Source: Pelomonas parva (GTDB lineage: Bacteria; Pseudomonadota; Gammaproteobacteria; Burkholderiales; Burkholderiaceae_C). From it: a stretch of 64,000 nucleotides of DNA. Made by a program: the position numbers and the translations under genes. Of the stretch, positions 53,617 through 61,840 are shown piece by piece (positions within the stretch are counted from its first letter, which is position 1; the number at the start of each line of letters is the position of its first letter). Below the pieces are notes generated by a model. The model worked only from the letters and a program-made list of their open reading frames with translations. It was not told where the DNA came from and searched no databases. The DNA is taken from contig NZ_JBIGHV010000003.1 of NCBI RefSeq assembly GCF_043555835.1, positions 496,001 to 560,000 on the forward strand. Direction: 5' to 3'.

Positions 53617-54897
53617 ATGTCGCTTCAACAGATCATTGATCGAAGGCTGTCGGGCAAGAACAAGTCCATCGGCAACCGCGAGCGTTTCCTGCGCCGCCAC
53701 AAGGACCAGATCCGTGAGGCGGTGAAGCGCGCGGTGGACGGTCGCGGCATCCGCGACATGGAGCGCGGCGAGGAAGTCCGCATCCCGAAGAAGGACCTCA
53801 GCGAGCCCGTCTTCGGCCACGGTGACGGCGGCGTGCGCGAGGTCGTCCGCCCCGGCAACACCGAGTATGTGAAGGGCGACCGCGTCGCCAAGCCCAAAGG
53901 TGGGCAGGGCGGTGGCGGCGGCGGCGGGCAGGCCAGCGACCAGGGCGAGGGGGAGGACGACTTTGTCTTCCACCTCAGCAAGGAAGAGTTCATGCAGGTC
54001 TTCTTCGATGACCTGGCCCTGCCCAACCTCGCCCGCACGACGCTGGCTGACACGCCCGAGTGGAAGAGCCAGCGCGCCGGCTACTCGTCCGACGGCACGC
54101 CCACAAACCTGCACGTCGTGCGCTCCATGCGCGGCGCGCTCGGCCGGCGCATCGCGCTGGGCATGGACAAGCGCCGCGAGCTGCACGAGCTGGAGGCCCG
54201 CGAACAGGAACTGCTGAAGGAAGACCGCCCCGAGACGCCACGCCTGCTGGCCGAGACGCGCGAGCGCATCCAGCACCTGCGCGAGCGCCTGCAGGCCATC
54301 CCCTTTCTCGACCCCATCGATCTGCGCTTTCGCTCGCGCGTGCGCGTGCCGGTGCCGACCACGCGCGCCGTCATGTTCTGCCTGATGGACGTGTCCGGCT
54401 CCATGGACGAAAGCCGCAAGGACCTGGCCAAGCGCTTCTTCATCCTGCTCTACCTGTTCCTGACGCGGCACTACGAGAAGATCGACGTCGTCTTCATCCG
54501 CCACCACACGCAGGCGCAGGAGGTCGACGAGCAGAACTTCTTCCACGCCACCGAGACCGGCGGCACCGTGGTCTCGTCGGCGCTCGTGCTGATGGAGCAG
54601 ATCATCAAGGAACGCTACTCGCCGACCGAGTGGAACATCTACGGCGCCCAGGCCAGCGACGGCGACAACTGGCACCACGACAGCGGCCGCTGCCGCGAGC
54701 TGCTGGCCGACAAGATCCTGCCGCTGTGCCGCTACTTCGCCTATGTGCAGGTGGCTGAGCCCGAGCAGAACCTGTGGGAGGAATACCAGAAGCTGCAGGA
54801 AGACACGCGCCACTTCGCGATGCGCAAGGCCGTGGAGGCCTCGCAGATCTATCCCGTCTTCCGTGAGCTTTTCAAGAAAGAGGGGGCCAGCACATGA
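53617..54897 (+). CDS. yeaH: YeaH/YhbH family protein (DUF444, von Willebrand A-like)
   Basis: A 426-residue cytosolic protein. The start MSLQQIIDRRLSGKNKSIGNRERFLRRHKDQIREAV is that of YeaH. A Gly-rich linker is near residue 95. Residues 240-426 are a von Willebrand A-type domain with the metal site DVSGSMDES. It works with the PrkA kinase; partners and mechanism are unclear. It starts 15 bp after prkA and overlaps spoVR by 4 bp. Confidence 0.95.
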   Translation: MSLQQIIDRRLSGKNKSIGNRERFLRRHKDQIREAVKRAVDGRGIRDMERGEEVRIPKKDLSEPVFGHGDGGVREVVRPGNTEYVKGDRVAKPKGGQGGGGGGGQASDQGEGEDDFVFHLSKEEFMQVFFDDLALPNLARTTLADTPEWKSQRAGYSSDGTPTNLHVVRSMRGALGRRIALGMDKRRELHELEAREQELLKEDRPETPRLLAETRERIQHLRERLQAIPFLDPIDLRFRSRVRVPVPTTRAVMFCLMDVSGSMDESRKDLAKRFFILLYLFLTRHYEKIDVVFIRHHTQAQEVDEQNFFHATETGGTVVSSALVLMEQIIKERYSPTEWNIYGAQASDGDNWHHDSGRCRELLADKILPLCRYFAYVQVAEPEQNLWEEYQKLQEDTRHFAMRKAVEASQIYPVFRELFKKEGAST

Positions 54898-56495
54898 GCA
54901 CCCAAGAGGATCGCCGCCACCCGGAACGCGCCGCCACGCCGCCGCGCGGCATGGCCGACCGCCGCCAGCACGTGCCGCTGCAGCGCATGAAGCCGCTGGC
55001 CACCCGGCCCAGCCAGCCACTGCCCTCGCCCAACGACTGGACCTTCGACCTCATCGAGGAATACCACGCCGTCATCAAGCAGACGGCCCAGCGCTTCGGC
55101 CTGGACACCTATGCCAACCAGTTGGAGGTCATCACCTCCGAGCAGATGATGGACGCCTACGCCTCAGTCGGCATGCCGGTGAACTACCGGCACTGGAGCT
55201 ACGGCAAGGAGTTCATCGCCACCGAGCGCAACTACAAGCGCGGCCAGATGGGCCTGGCCTACGAGATAGTCATCAACTCCGACCCCTGCATCGCCTACCT
55301 GATGGAGGAGAACACGCTGGCCATGCAGGCCCTGGTCATCGCCCACGCCTGCTACGGCCATAACTCTTTCTTCAAGGGCAACTACCTGTTCCGCATGTGG
55401 ACGGATGCCTCGTCCATCATCGACTACCTCGTCTACGCGAAGAACTACGTCGCCGAGTGCGAGGAGCGCCACGGCCTGGACGCCGTCGAGACCTTGCTGG
55501 ACAGCTGCCATGCGCTGATGAACCACGGCGTGGACCGCTACCGCCGCCCCGCCAAGCTGTCGCTGGCTGAAGAGCGCGCGCGCCTGAAGGACCGCGAACA
55601 GCATGCGCAGTCGCAGATCAACGACCTCTGGCGCACGCTGCCCAGGAAGCCCGACCGCCCCGACGAAGCCGCCGAGAGCCGCCGCTTCCCCGACGAGCCG
55701 CAGGAGAACCTGCTGTACTTCATCGAGAAGAACGCGCCGCTGCTGGAGCCCTGGCAGCGCGAGATCGTGCGCATCGTGCGCAAGATCGCGCAGTACTTCT
55801 ATCCGCAGCGCCAGACCCAGGTCATGAACGAAGGCTGGGCCACCTTCTGGCACCACCGGCTGCTCAACCAGATGTACGACGACGGCTACCTGAGCGACGG
55901 CATGATGATCGAGTGGCTCAAGTCCCACACCAACGTCGTCTACCAGCACCCGGGCGCCAACCTCAACCCCTATGCGCTGGGCTTCGCGATGTACACCGAC
56001 ATCCGCCGCATCTGCGAGAACCCGACGGACGAGGATCGCGACTGGTTCCCCGACATCGCTGGCAGCGAATGGCTGCCCACGCTGGACCACGCGATGCGCA
56101 ACTTCAAGGACGAGAGCTTCATCGGCCAGTACCTGAGCCCGAAGATCATGCGCGATTTCCGCCTCTTCTCCATCCTCGACGACGAGGCCAAGAGCGAATA
56201 CGAGATTTCCGCCATCCACGACGAAGGCGGCTACCGCCACGTGCGCCAGGCGCTCTCAAGGCAGTACGACCTCTCCACCCGCGAGCCCAACATCCAGGTC
56301 TGGAACGTCAACCTGCGCGGCGACCGGTCGCTGACGCTGCGCCATGTGCAACACCTCAACCGCCCGCTGCACGACAACGCACAGGAAGTGCTCAAGCACG
56401 TCGGCCGGCTGTGGGGCTTCGGCGTGCAGCTGGAAAGCGTCAACCAGCGCGGTGACGTGACGCGGCGCTGGAACGTGCCGGCGCAGCACGGCTGA
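54894..56495 (+). CDS. ycgB: SpoVR family protein (YcgB)
   Basis: A 533-residue cytosolic protein matching the SpoVR/YcgB family. The N-terminal 45 residues are basic and Pro-rich. Then DWTFDLIEEYHAVIKQTAQRFGLDTY, VGMPVNYRHWSYGKEFI, HACYGHNSFFKGNYLF, NEGWATFWHHRLLNQMYDDG and QHPGANLNPYALGFAMY follow the conserved order. The His/Glu clusters (HACYGHN, EGWATFWHH) suggest metal binding. SpoVR helps spore cortex formation in Bacillus; in proteobacteria it is a stress protein of unknown action. The prkA-yeaH-spoVR set is conserved, so the three act together. Confidence 0.95.
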   Translation: MSTQEDRRHPERAATPPRGMADRRQHVPLQRMKPLATRPSQPLPSPNDWTFDLIEEYHAVIKQTAQRFGLDTYANQLEVITSEQMMDAYASVGMPVNYRHWSYGKEFIATERNYKRGQMGLAYEIVINSDPCIAYLMEENTLAMQALVIAHACYGHNSFFKGNYLFRMWTDASSIIDYLVYAKNYVAECEERHGLDAVETLLDSCHALMNHGVDRYRRPAKLSLAEERARLKDREQHAQSQINDLWRTLPRKPDRPDEAAESRRFPDEPQENLLYFIEKNAPLLEPWQREIVRIVRKIAQYFYPQRQTQVMNEGWATFWHHRLLNQMYDDGYLSDGMMIEWLKSHTNVVYQHPGANLNPYALGFAMYTDIRRICENPTDEDRDWFPDIAGSEWLPTLDHAMRNFKDESFIGQYLSPKIMRDFRLFSILDDEAKSEYEISAIHDEGGYRHVRQALSRQYDLSTREPNIQVWNVNLRGDRSLTLRHVQHLNRPLHDNAQEVLKHVGRLWGFGVQLESVNQRGDVTRRWNVPAQHG

Positions 56496-56498
56496 AGC

Positions 56499-56813
56499 TC
56501 AGGACGCCAGCTTCAGCCCGACGATGCCGGCGACGATCAGCCCCAGGCTGACCAGCCGGCCCACGCTCGCCACCTCGCCCAGCAGCAGGATGCCCAGCGC
56601 CGCCGTGCCCACCGCACCGATGCCCACCCAGACCGCATAGGCCGTGCCCACGGGCAGCGTCTTCATCGCCACGCCCAGCAGCCCGATGCTGAGCACCATG
56701 GCACCCACCGTCCCCACCGTGGGCCACAGGCGCGTGAAGCCTTCGGTGTACTTCAGGCCGATGGCCCAGCCGACTTCCAGAAGGCCAGCGACGACAAGCA
56801 ACAGCCAAGCCAT
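56499..56813 (-). CDS. sugE: SMR-family guanidinium exporter (SugE/Gdx)
   Basis: A 104-residue protein with four membrane helices. It begins MAWLLLVVAGLLEVGWAIGLKYTEGFTRL with the essential Glu13 in LLEVGWA. The stretch MKTLPVGTAYAVWVGIGAVGTAALGILLLGE matches SugE/Gdx rather than the multidrug EmrE group. Gdx exporters swap guanidinium for protons; some members give resistance to quaternary ammonium compounds. It stops 3 bp from the convergent spoVR gene. The leader holds a hairpin rather than a recognisable guanidine riboswitch. Confidence 0.9.
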   Translation of the reverse strand: MAWLLLVVAGLLEVGWAIGLKYTEGFTRLWPTVGTVGAMVLSIGLLGVAMKTLPVGTAYAVWVGIGAVGTAALGILLLGEVASVGRLVSLGLIVAGIVGLKLAS

Positions 56814-56821
56814 GGTGTGAG

Positions 56822-56846
56822 TCCCGAGTGATGAGCAAAGTCGGGA
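56822..56846 (-). promoter_or_regulatory. Hairpin in the sugE leader next to the ribosome-binding site
   Basis: On the minus strand TCCCGA and TCGGGA form a 6-bp stem with a 13-nt loop. The 3' arm includes GGGA, which lies about 8 bp before the ATG and could be the Shine-Dalgarno sequence, so folding could mask it. The ACGR loops of guanidine-II riboswitches are absent. Confidence 0.4.
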
Positions 56847-56883
56847 TTCTGCCGGCGGGGGCGGCGGGCCGAACCAGCCCGGT

Positions 56884-57168
56884 TCAGCGCAAGCCGCCGA
56901 CGTAGCGCAGCGCAGGGACCGCCTTGGGACTGGCGGTCACCGGCGCCGGGGCCGACGGCGGCGCCTTGGGGAACAGCATGGCGCCCAGCCTTGCGCCCCA
57001 ATCGGCCACCTCCGGGTGCTCCGCCTGCTGGCAGGCCAGGCGGATGATTTCCCGCGCGTAGTCCGCGTTGCGCACCAGCCATTCCACGTCGGTCACGCGG
57101 CCCATCTTGCGCCGCATGAGCACGTGCAGGTGGGCGGCCACGGCCAGCTTCTCGCTGTCGCTCGCCAT
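56884..57168 (-). CDS. Small conserved hypothetical protein
   Basis: A 94-residue protein: helices with LAVAAHLHVLMRRKMGRVTDVEWLVRNADYAREIIRLA, then a Pro/Ala-rich tail ending RYVGGLR. I recall similar uncharacterised proteins in Burkholderiales. The ATG overlaps the amt stop (TGATG), so it is co-translated with the ammonium transporter. It has no signal peptide. Confidence 0.65.
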   Translation of the reverse strand: MASDSEKLAVAAHLHVLMRRKMGRVTDVEWLVRNADYAREIIRLACQQAEHPEVADWGARLGAMLFPKAPPSAPAPVTASPKAVPALRYVGGLR

Positions 57169-58481
57169 CACGCCACCTGCTCGCCATGCTGGCTGAGGTC
57201 CAGCCCCTGCTGCTCACGGGCAATGTCCACGCGCAGCCCGCCCAGCAGCAGGTAGACCAGCACCAGCAGGCCCGCCGTCATGACGGCGCTGAAGGCCGCC
57301 GTGGCCAGCACCGCGACGGCCTGCGTGCCCAGTGAACCCGTCACGCCGCCCACCCGCGGGTCCGCCAGCAGGCCGGTCATCAATGCGCCGACGATGCCGC
57401 CCACGCCGTGCACGCCGAACACGTCCAGCGAGTCGTCGGCGCGCAGCAAGTGCTTGAGCCCGGTGGCGCCCCAGTAGCAGGCCGCGCCGGCCACCACGCC
57501 GATGAGCACGGCGGACCCCGGCGTCACAAAGCCGCAGGCCGGCGTGATGGCCACCAGGCCGGCCACGGCGCCGCTGCACAGGCCCAGCAGCGTCGGCGTG
57601 CGCCGCGTCACCCACTCCGCCGCCATCCACGACAGGGCGGCGGCTGCGGCGCCAACCTGGGTGTTGAGGACGGCGATGCCGGCCCGCCCATCCGCCGCGC
57701 CGGCCGAACCGCCGTTGAAGCCCATCCAGCCCACCCACAGCAGGCCGGCACCCGCCATCGTGTAGGCCAGGTTGGCCGGCGTCAGCGCAGCTCGGCCGAA
57801 GCCCACGCGCGGGCCCAGCATCCAGGCGGCCACCAGGCCCGCGACGCCGGCATTGATGTGCACCACCGTGCCGCCGGCAAAGTCCAGCGCACCCAGCTGG
57901 GCCAGCCAGCCCTGAGGCGCCCAAACCCAGTGCGCCACCGGCACGTAGACGAACAGCGACCACAGCCCGAGGAAGGCCAGCAGGCTGGCAAAGCGCATGC
58001 GCTCGGCCACCGCGCCGATGATCAGGCAGGGCGTGATGATGGCGAAGCTCAGCTGGAACAGCGCGAACACCGCCGCCGGCACGCTGGGCATCAGCGGGTG
58101 CACGCTGACCAGGCCGGCCGCCTTGTCATGCAGCACATTGCCCAGGCCCGCACCGCCCAGGCCGCCTATCCAGCGCTCCAGCCCGGCCGGCCCCGGCTCG
58201 AACGCCAGGCTGTAGCCGCAGGCGAACCACAGCACGGTCACCAGCGCGGCGCAGGCCAGCGTCTGGGCCATGACGGCCAGGATGTTCTTCTTGCGCACCA
58301 TGCCGGCATAGAACAGCGCCAGGCCCGGCAGCGTCATCAGCAGGACCAGCGCGGTGGCGCTGAGCAGCCACGCGGTGTCGCCGGCGCTGATCTGGGCGAC
58401 CGGGACCTGCTCGGCGGCCAGTGCGGGCGCGGAGAACAAACCCGCGAGCAGGGCGGCAGGAAGACGGGGATAGATGGGCAT
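57168..58481 (-). CDS. amt: Ammonium transporter
   Basis: A 437-residue inner-membrane protein with a signal peptide (LLAGLFSAPALA) and 11 membrane helices. Amt/Mep motifs are present: LSATALVLLMTLPGLALFYAGMVRKKN, the FDFAGGTVVHI-type pore sequence (here LDFAGGTVVHINAGVAGLV, with a pore His), and DDSLDVFGVHGVGGIVGALMTG with the second His. It takes up NH4+/NH3 under nitrogen limitation. No glnK is adjacent, which is unusual for amtB loci. It overlaps the small hypothetical gene at its 3' end. Confidence 0.95.
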   Translation of the reverse strand: MPIYPRLPAALLAGLFSAPALAAEQVPVAQISAGDTAWLLSATALVLLMTLPGLALFYAGMVRKKNILAVMAQTLACAALVTVLWFACGYSLAFEPGPAGLERWIGGLGGAGLGNVLHDKAAGLVSVHPLMPSVPAAVFALFQLSFAIITPCLIIGAVAERMRFASLLAFLGLWSLFVYVPVAHWVWAPQGWLAQLGALDFAGGTVVHINAGVAGLVAAWMLGPRVGFGRAALTPANLAYTMAGAGLLWVGWMGFNGGSAGAADGRAGIAVLNTQVGAAAAALSWMAAEWVTRRTPTLLGLCSGAVAGLVAITPACGFVTPGSAVLIGVVAGAACYWGATGLKHLLRADDSLDVFGVHGVGGIVGALMTGLLADPRVGGVTGSLGTQAVAVLATAAFSAVMTAGLLVLVYLLLGGLRVDIAREQQGLDLSQHGEQVA

Positions 58482-58559
58482 GCGGATGCGGCGGATGGTG
58501 GCGCCGCATGAATAGCAAGCTCTGCGCCAACGCGGCTGCGGCGTCGGGCCGCGCGCGGC

Positions 58560-59264
58560 TCAACCCGCCAGCAGCCCGTCGACGAACTCCCGCTGGCCCG
58601 TCGGCGTCACAACCAGTTCGCGCGACGTGTCATGACGGCGCAGCCAACCGCGCAACAGCAGCGCCTCCATCAATGCCACGGCTTCGGCGCCCGCGAAATG
58701 CTCGCGTCGCTCGGACCAGTCCACGCAGGGGTAGAGCGCCCGGCCGGCTGACGGGGTGGCCGAGTCCAGAGGTGCCAGTCCTTGCGCCTGCAGCGCCTCG
58801 CGCGCTTTGACCGTCAGCCGCTCGGCGCTGCCCGCCCGTTCGACCCAGCCTCGCGAGCGCAGCACATCATGCAGCCGCACGCCCAACTCGCCGGCCAGAT
58901 GCCCATAGCAACTGCGCGCATGCCGCAGCCCGCGCATCGCGGGCTTCTGCCAGCGGCGCACATCGGCTGCGGGCTCGGCGTCGCGCCCATCGGCCACGCG
59001 CAGCAGCGCCTCCAGCGCATGCGCCACGTCGCCATCGGCCAGGCCGAAGTAGCGATGCCGCCCCTGCGGCCGCACGCGCGCCAGGCCTTCGTCGACCAGC
59101 AGCTTCAGGTGGGCGGACATCGTCGCAGCCGTGACGCCCGCATGCGTGGCCAGCTCGCCCGCCGTGTGCAGGCGGCCGTCCAGCAGCAGGGCCAGCACGC
59201 GTGCCCGCGTCGGGTCGGCAATCGCAGCCGCGACGCGGGCCAGGCGAGGCTGCGCAGCGGTCAA
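58560..59264 (-). CDS. ArsR-family winged-helix transcriptional regulator
   Basis: A 234-residue regulator. Residues 5-90 are an ArsR helix-turn-helix (ADPTRARVLALLLDGRLHTAGELATHAGVTAATMSAHLKLLVDEGLARV). The remaining 140 residues form an extra domain with SCYGHLAGELGVRLHDVLRSRGWV and YPCVDWSERREHFAGAEAVALM, found in some ArsR proteins of this type. The metal-binding ELCVC motif is absent, so the signal is not a typical metal. It is the third gene of an operon with the ABM and NIPSNAP proteins (4-bp overlaps) and probably controls it. Confidence 0.88.
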   Translation of the reverse strand: MTAAQPRLARVAAAIADPTRARVLALLLDGRLHTAGELATHAGVTAATMSAHLKLLVDEGLARVRPQGRHRYFGLADGDVAHALEALLRVADGRDAEPAADVRRWQKPAMRGLRHARSCYGHLAGELGVRLHDVLRSRGWVERAGSAERLTVKAREALQAQGLAPLDSATPSAGRALYPCVDWSERREHFAGAEAVALMEALLLRGWLRRHDTSRELVVTPTGQREFVDGLLAG

Positions 59265-59584
59265 CGCGGCACCTGCTCGCGGTCATTCAAGCCGTAGTCG
59301 CGCACGACATGGGCCACGCGCAACCGGTAGTCCGCAAACAAACCACCCCGCCCGGCCGCCTGCGCCTCGCGGTGGCGTTCCATCTCGCGCCAGCCGCGCA
59401 CCGCGTCTTCATCGCGCCAGAAGGACAGCGACAAGAGCTTGTCCGGCTGCGTCAGGCTCTGAAAGCGCTCCACCGAGATGAAGCCGTCACTGCGCTCCAG
59501 CAGCGGCTTCAATGCCGCAGCATGGTCGAGGTAGGCCTGGCGGCCCTCGGCGGTGGGCTGGACTTCGAAGATGACGGCGATCAT
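59261..59584 (-). CDS. Antibiotic biosynthesis monooxygenase (ABM) domain protein
   Basis: A 107-residue ferredoxin-like protein (MIAVIFEVQPTAEGRQAYLDHA, GFISVERFQSLTQPDKLLSLSFWRDEDAVRGWREMERHREAQ). The layout fits ABM dimers that oxidise small aromatic substrates or haem without cofactor. The start overlaps the NIPSNAP stop and its stop overlaps the ArsR start, so the three genes are coupled. Substrate unknown. Confidence 0.88.
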   Translation of the reverse strand: MIAVIFEVQPTAEGRQAYLDHAAALKPLLERSDGFISVERFQSLTQPDKLLSLSFWRDEDAVRGWREMERHREAQAAGRGGLFADYRLRVAHVVRDYGLNDREQVPR

Positions 59585-59892
59585 GGCCGCACATCCTCAC
59601 AGAAAGTGCGCCACTCCCGCCGGATGAAACACTGTGCCTGCGCGAACTCGAAGTTGGCCCGCGCCTCGGGGTCGGCCTTCAGCCGCGCACGGTAGGCCTC
59701 GTAGTCGGCCAGCGAGTCGAACCCGACCAGGCCCCAGGCTTCGTGATTCGTGCCCTCCCACGGCAGCCAGTAGCCGAGCAGCCGGCCGCCCAGGCGCGGG
59801 ATGATGCGGCCCCAGTTCTCGGCATAACGGCGGAAAGCCTCGCGCTGCAGCGGGTCGATCTCGTAGCGGATGAAGCAGGTGATGGCGGGCAT
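59581..59892 (-). CDS. NIPSNAP family protein
   Basis: A 103-residue ferredoxin-like dimeric protein. MPAITCFIRYEIDPLQREAFRRYAENW starts the domain and RLGGRLLGYWLPWEGTNHEAWGLVGFDSLADYEAYRARL continues it. The NIPSNAP pattern is typical; activity is unknown. It is the first gene of the NIPSNAP-ABM-ArsR operon. The upstream 76 bp to the beta-lactamase shows no clear promoter motif. Confidence 0.85.
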   Translation of the reverse strand: MPAITCFIRYEIDPLQREAFRRYAENWGRIIPRLGGRLLGYWLPWEGTNHEAWGLVGFDSLADYEAYRARLKADPEARANFEFAQAQCFIRREWRTFCEDVRP

Positions 59893-59968
59893 GACGGCTC
59901 CTCTTCTCGATGAACCGCCACTGTGCGACGCCAGGCGCCGCCGATGCTTAGGCGCGCAACGAAGCGTC

Positions 59969-60838
59969 TCAGCCCCAGGCCTTGACCATCTCGGCCATCG
60001 CACCGGCCAGCACGACCGACAGCGCATCGGTCGACGCACGAGAGTCCGACTGCAGCGCAACGACCACCCACGGCGAGCGGCCGTCCGGCGGAAACACCAG
60101 CCCCACGTCGTTGACCGCGCCGCGATAGCCCGTGCCGGTCTTGTCGATGACGCGCCAGCCCGCATCGGGCACGCCAGCGCGCAGCCGCTTCAGGCCGGTC
60201 TGCGAGGCCTGCAGGTCGGCCCATAGCCGCGCCTGGTTGGAACGCGTCAGGCCGTCGGCCAGCAGCAGGTGCCCCAGCGTCTTCGCGAACGCGCGCGGCG
60301 AGCTGGTGTCGCGCGGGTCGCCGGGTGCGTTCTCGTTCAGGTCCAGCTCCCAGCGGTCCAGCCGCGTGACCTCGTCGCCCTGCTGGCGCAGCCACATCGT
60401 CAGTCCGGCGGGCGAGTCGCAGCAGTGGCGCAGCAGGATGTTGGCGCAGGGGTTGTCGCTCTCCACGACGATGCCCTGCACCAGCTGCGCCAGCGTCGCG
60501 CGGCCGCGTGGCAGCAGGCGGTCGAAGGCGGGGGAGTGGGCGATGCGCTCGCTCTTGTGCAGAGAGACCTCGTCGTCCCATGTCCAGCGCCCGCCCTCCA
60601 CGCCCTGGGCCACGCGCGCGGCCAGCAGGATCTTGAAGGTGGAGGCCATCGAGAAGCGCTCGTCGGCCCGGTGGCCCAGCGTGCGGCCGCTGCCGGTGTC
60701 GATGGCGAAGAAGCCGAGCCGCCCCTGCACGCTGCGCTCCAGCGCGGCGAAGTCGGGTTGCGGGGCGGCGAGGGCGGGCGTGGCCAGCGGCGCGACGGCC
60801 AGGCCGGCGAGGAGCGAGAGGTGGGTGCGGCGTTGCAT
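59969..60838 (-). CDS. Class A beta-lactamase
   Basis: A 289-residue exported serine beta-lactamase. Residues 1-25 are a signal peptide; RRTHLSLL could be a Tat twin-arginine motif. The catalytic residues are all present: SMASTFK with Ser66-Lys69, SDN at 127-129, the general base Glu164 in DRWELDLNE, and DKTGTG near the end. It hydrolyses penicillins and possibly cephalosporins. Cys at the residue before the nucleophile, as in KPC-type carbapenemases, is absent (Ala). The base site reads RWELD instead of the usual RWEPE. No ampR-like regulator is adjacent. ATG at 60847 is an alternative start. Confidence 0.93.
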   Translation of the reverse strand: MQRRTHLSLLAGLAVAPLATPALAAPQPDFAALERSVQGRLGFFAIDTGSGRTLGHRADERFSMASTFKILLAARVAQGVEGGRWTWDDEVSLHKSERIAHSPAFDRLLPRGRATLAQLVQGIVVESDNPCANILLRHCCDSPAGLTMWLRQQGDEVTRLDRWELDLNENAPGDPRDTSSPRAFAKTLGHLLLADGLTRSNQARLWADLQASQTGLKRLRAGVPDAGWRVIDKTGTGYRGAVNDVGLVFPPDGRSPWVVVALQSDSRASTDALSVVLAGAMAEMVKAWG

Positions 60839-60887
60839 GCGCCGCATTCTGGCGCCATGCAAGGCGGGCACGCGCCCGGCCGACCCC

Positions 60888-61811
60888 CTACTGCGCCGCC
60901 TTGGCCTTCAGGAAACCGTTCACATCCAGCCAGTGGTGGAACACCGGGAACCAGCCGTTGGCCGTGTTGCCCGGGTAGCCCAGGCCGAAGCCGTGGCCGC
61001 CGTTCTGGTACAGGTGGAACTCCACGGGCTTGCCCGCGTCGAACCAGGACTTGACGACGCCGAACTGGCCCTTGAACAGGAAGTCGTCGGCCGCGATGGC
61101 GGTGAACATCGGCGGCGCGTCCTTGGGCACGTCCACCGGGCCCATGCCGCCGTAGATCGGCGCGATGAAGGCCAGCTTCATGGTCTTGGAGTTCAGCGTG
61201 CTGTGCATCGTCAGCCCCGCGCCGGCGGAGAAGCCCATCATGCCCAGGCGCTGGGTGTCCACGCCCCACTCCTTGGCGCGCGAAACGATGAGGGCATAGG
61301 CGGCCTCGGCGTCGGCGAGCTGGTTGTCCAGGCTGGGCATGGCCGGGCGGGGAGTGCCCGGGGCGTCGTTCAACGAGGAGAACATGCGGTCCATGGACTG
61401 CTTGAACGCGTCCACCGTGTCGGGCGTGGGGTGCAGGCGGTACTTGAGCACGAAGGCCGCGATGCCCTTGTCGGCCAGCGCCTGGGCCACCTTCCAGCCC
61501 TCGTTGTTGATGGACAGCCAGCGAAAGCCACCGCCCGGCGCCACCAGCACGGCCGCGCCGTTGGCCTTGCCGGGTGCGGGCAGATAAGGCGTCAGCGTGG
61601 CTGTAGTGACGTTGCGCACCATGGGCTCGCCCCATTGCTTGAACCAGCTCTCCGACGCCGGCTGGTTGGCGACACCGCCGGTGCCGAGCTTGATGGCATT
61701 GGGCTCGGCGATGGCCGCGAGCGGATAGATGGTGCCGTCCTGCGCGACGGCGCCGGTGGTGGCGGCCAGCAGCAGGCTGGCAGCGAGAAGGGTGGAACGC
61801 AGTGTTCGCAT
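60888..61811 (-). CDS. Secreted alpha/beta hydrolase (acetyl-xylan-esterase-like)
   Basis: A 307-residue exported protein; signal peptide STLLAASLLLAATTGAVAQ. Oxyanion region VLVAPGGGFRWLS, nucleophile MGFSAGAGLTMHS, Asp in IAADDFLF and His in YQNGGHGFGLGY. This is the pattern of BD-FAE/acetyl-esterase enzymes that remove acetyl groups from plant polysaccharides. It starts 29 bp downstream of the stop of the GH3 gene, so the two are likely one sugar-degradation operon. Confidence 0.85.
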   Translation of the reverse strand: MRTLRSTLLAASLLLAATTGAVAQDGTIYPLAAIAEPNAIKLGTGGVANQPASESWFKQWGEPMVRNVTTATLTPYLPAPGKANGAAVLVAPGGGFRWLSINNEGWKVAQALADKGIAAFVLKYRLHPTPDTVDAFKQSMDRMFSSLNDAPGTPRPAMPSLDNQLADAEAAYALIVSRAKEWGVDTQRLGMMGFSAGAGLTMHSTLNSKTMKLAFIAPIYGGMGPVDVPKDAPPMFTAIAADDFLFKGQFGVVKSWFDAGKPVEFHLYQNGGHGFGLGYPGNTANGWFPVFHHWLDVNGFLKAKAAQ

Positions 61812-61840
61812 GGGAGTTGCCTTGTTTGGATGGGGGGGAA

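Noticed and set aside
51559..55020. A 1153-codon leftward open frame opposite prkA and yeaH
   Set aside because: It covers two strongly conserved genes on the other strand and has no recognisable domains; it reflects codon bias.
56814..56883. Possible guanidine riboswitch before sugE/gdx
   Set aside because: The twin ACGR hairpin loops of the guanidine-II class are missing; only one small stem is present.
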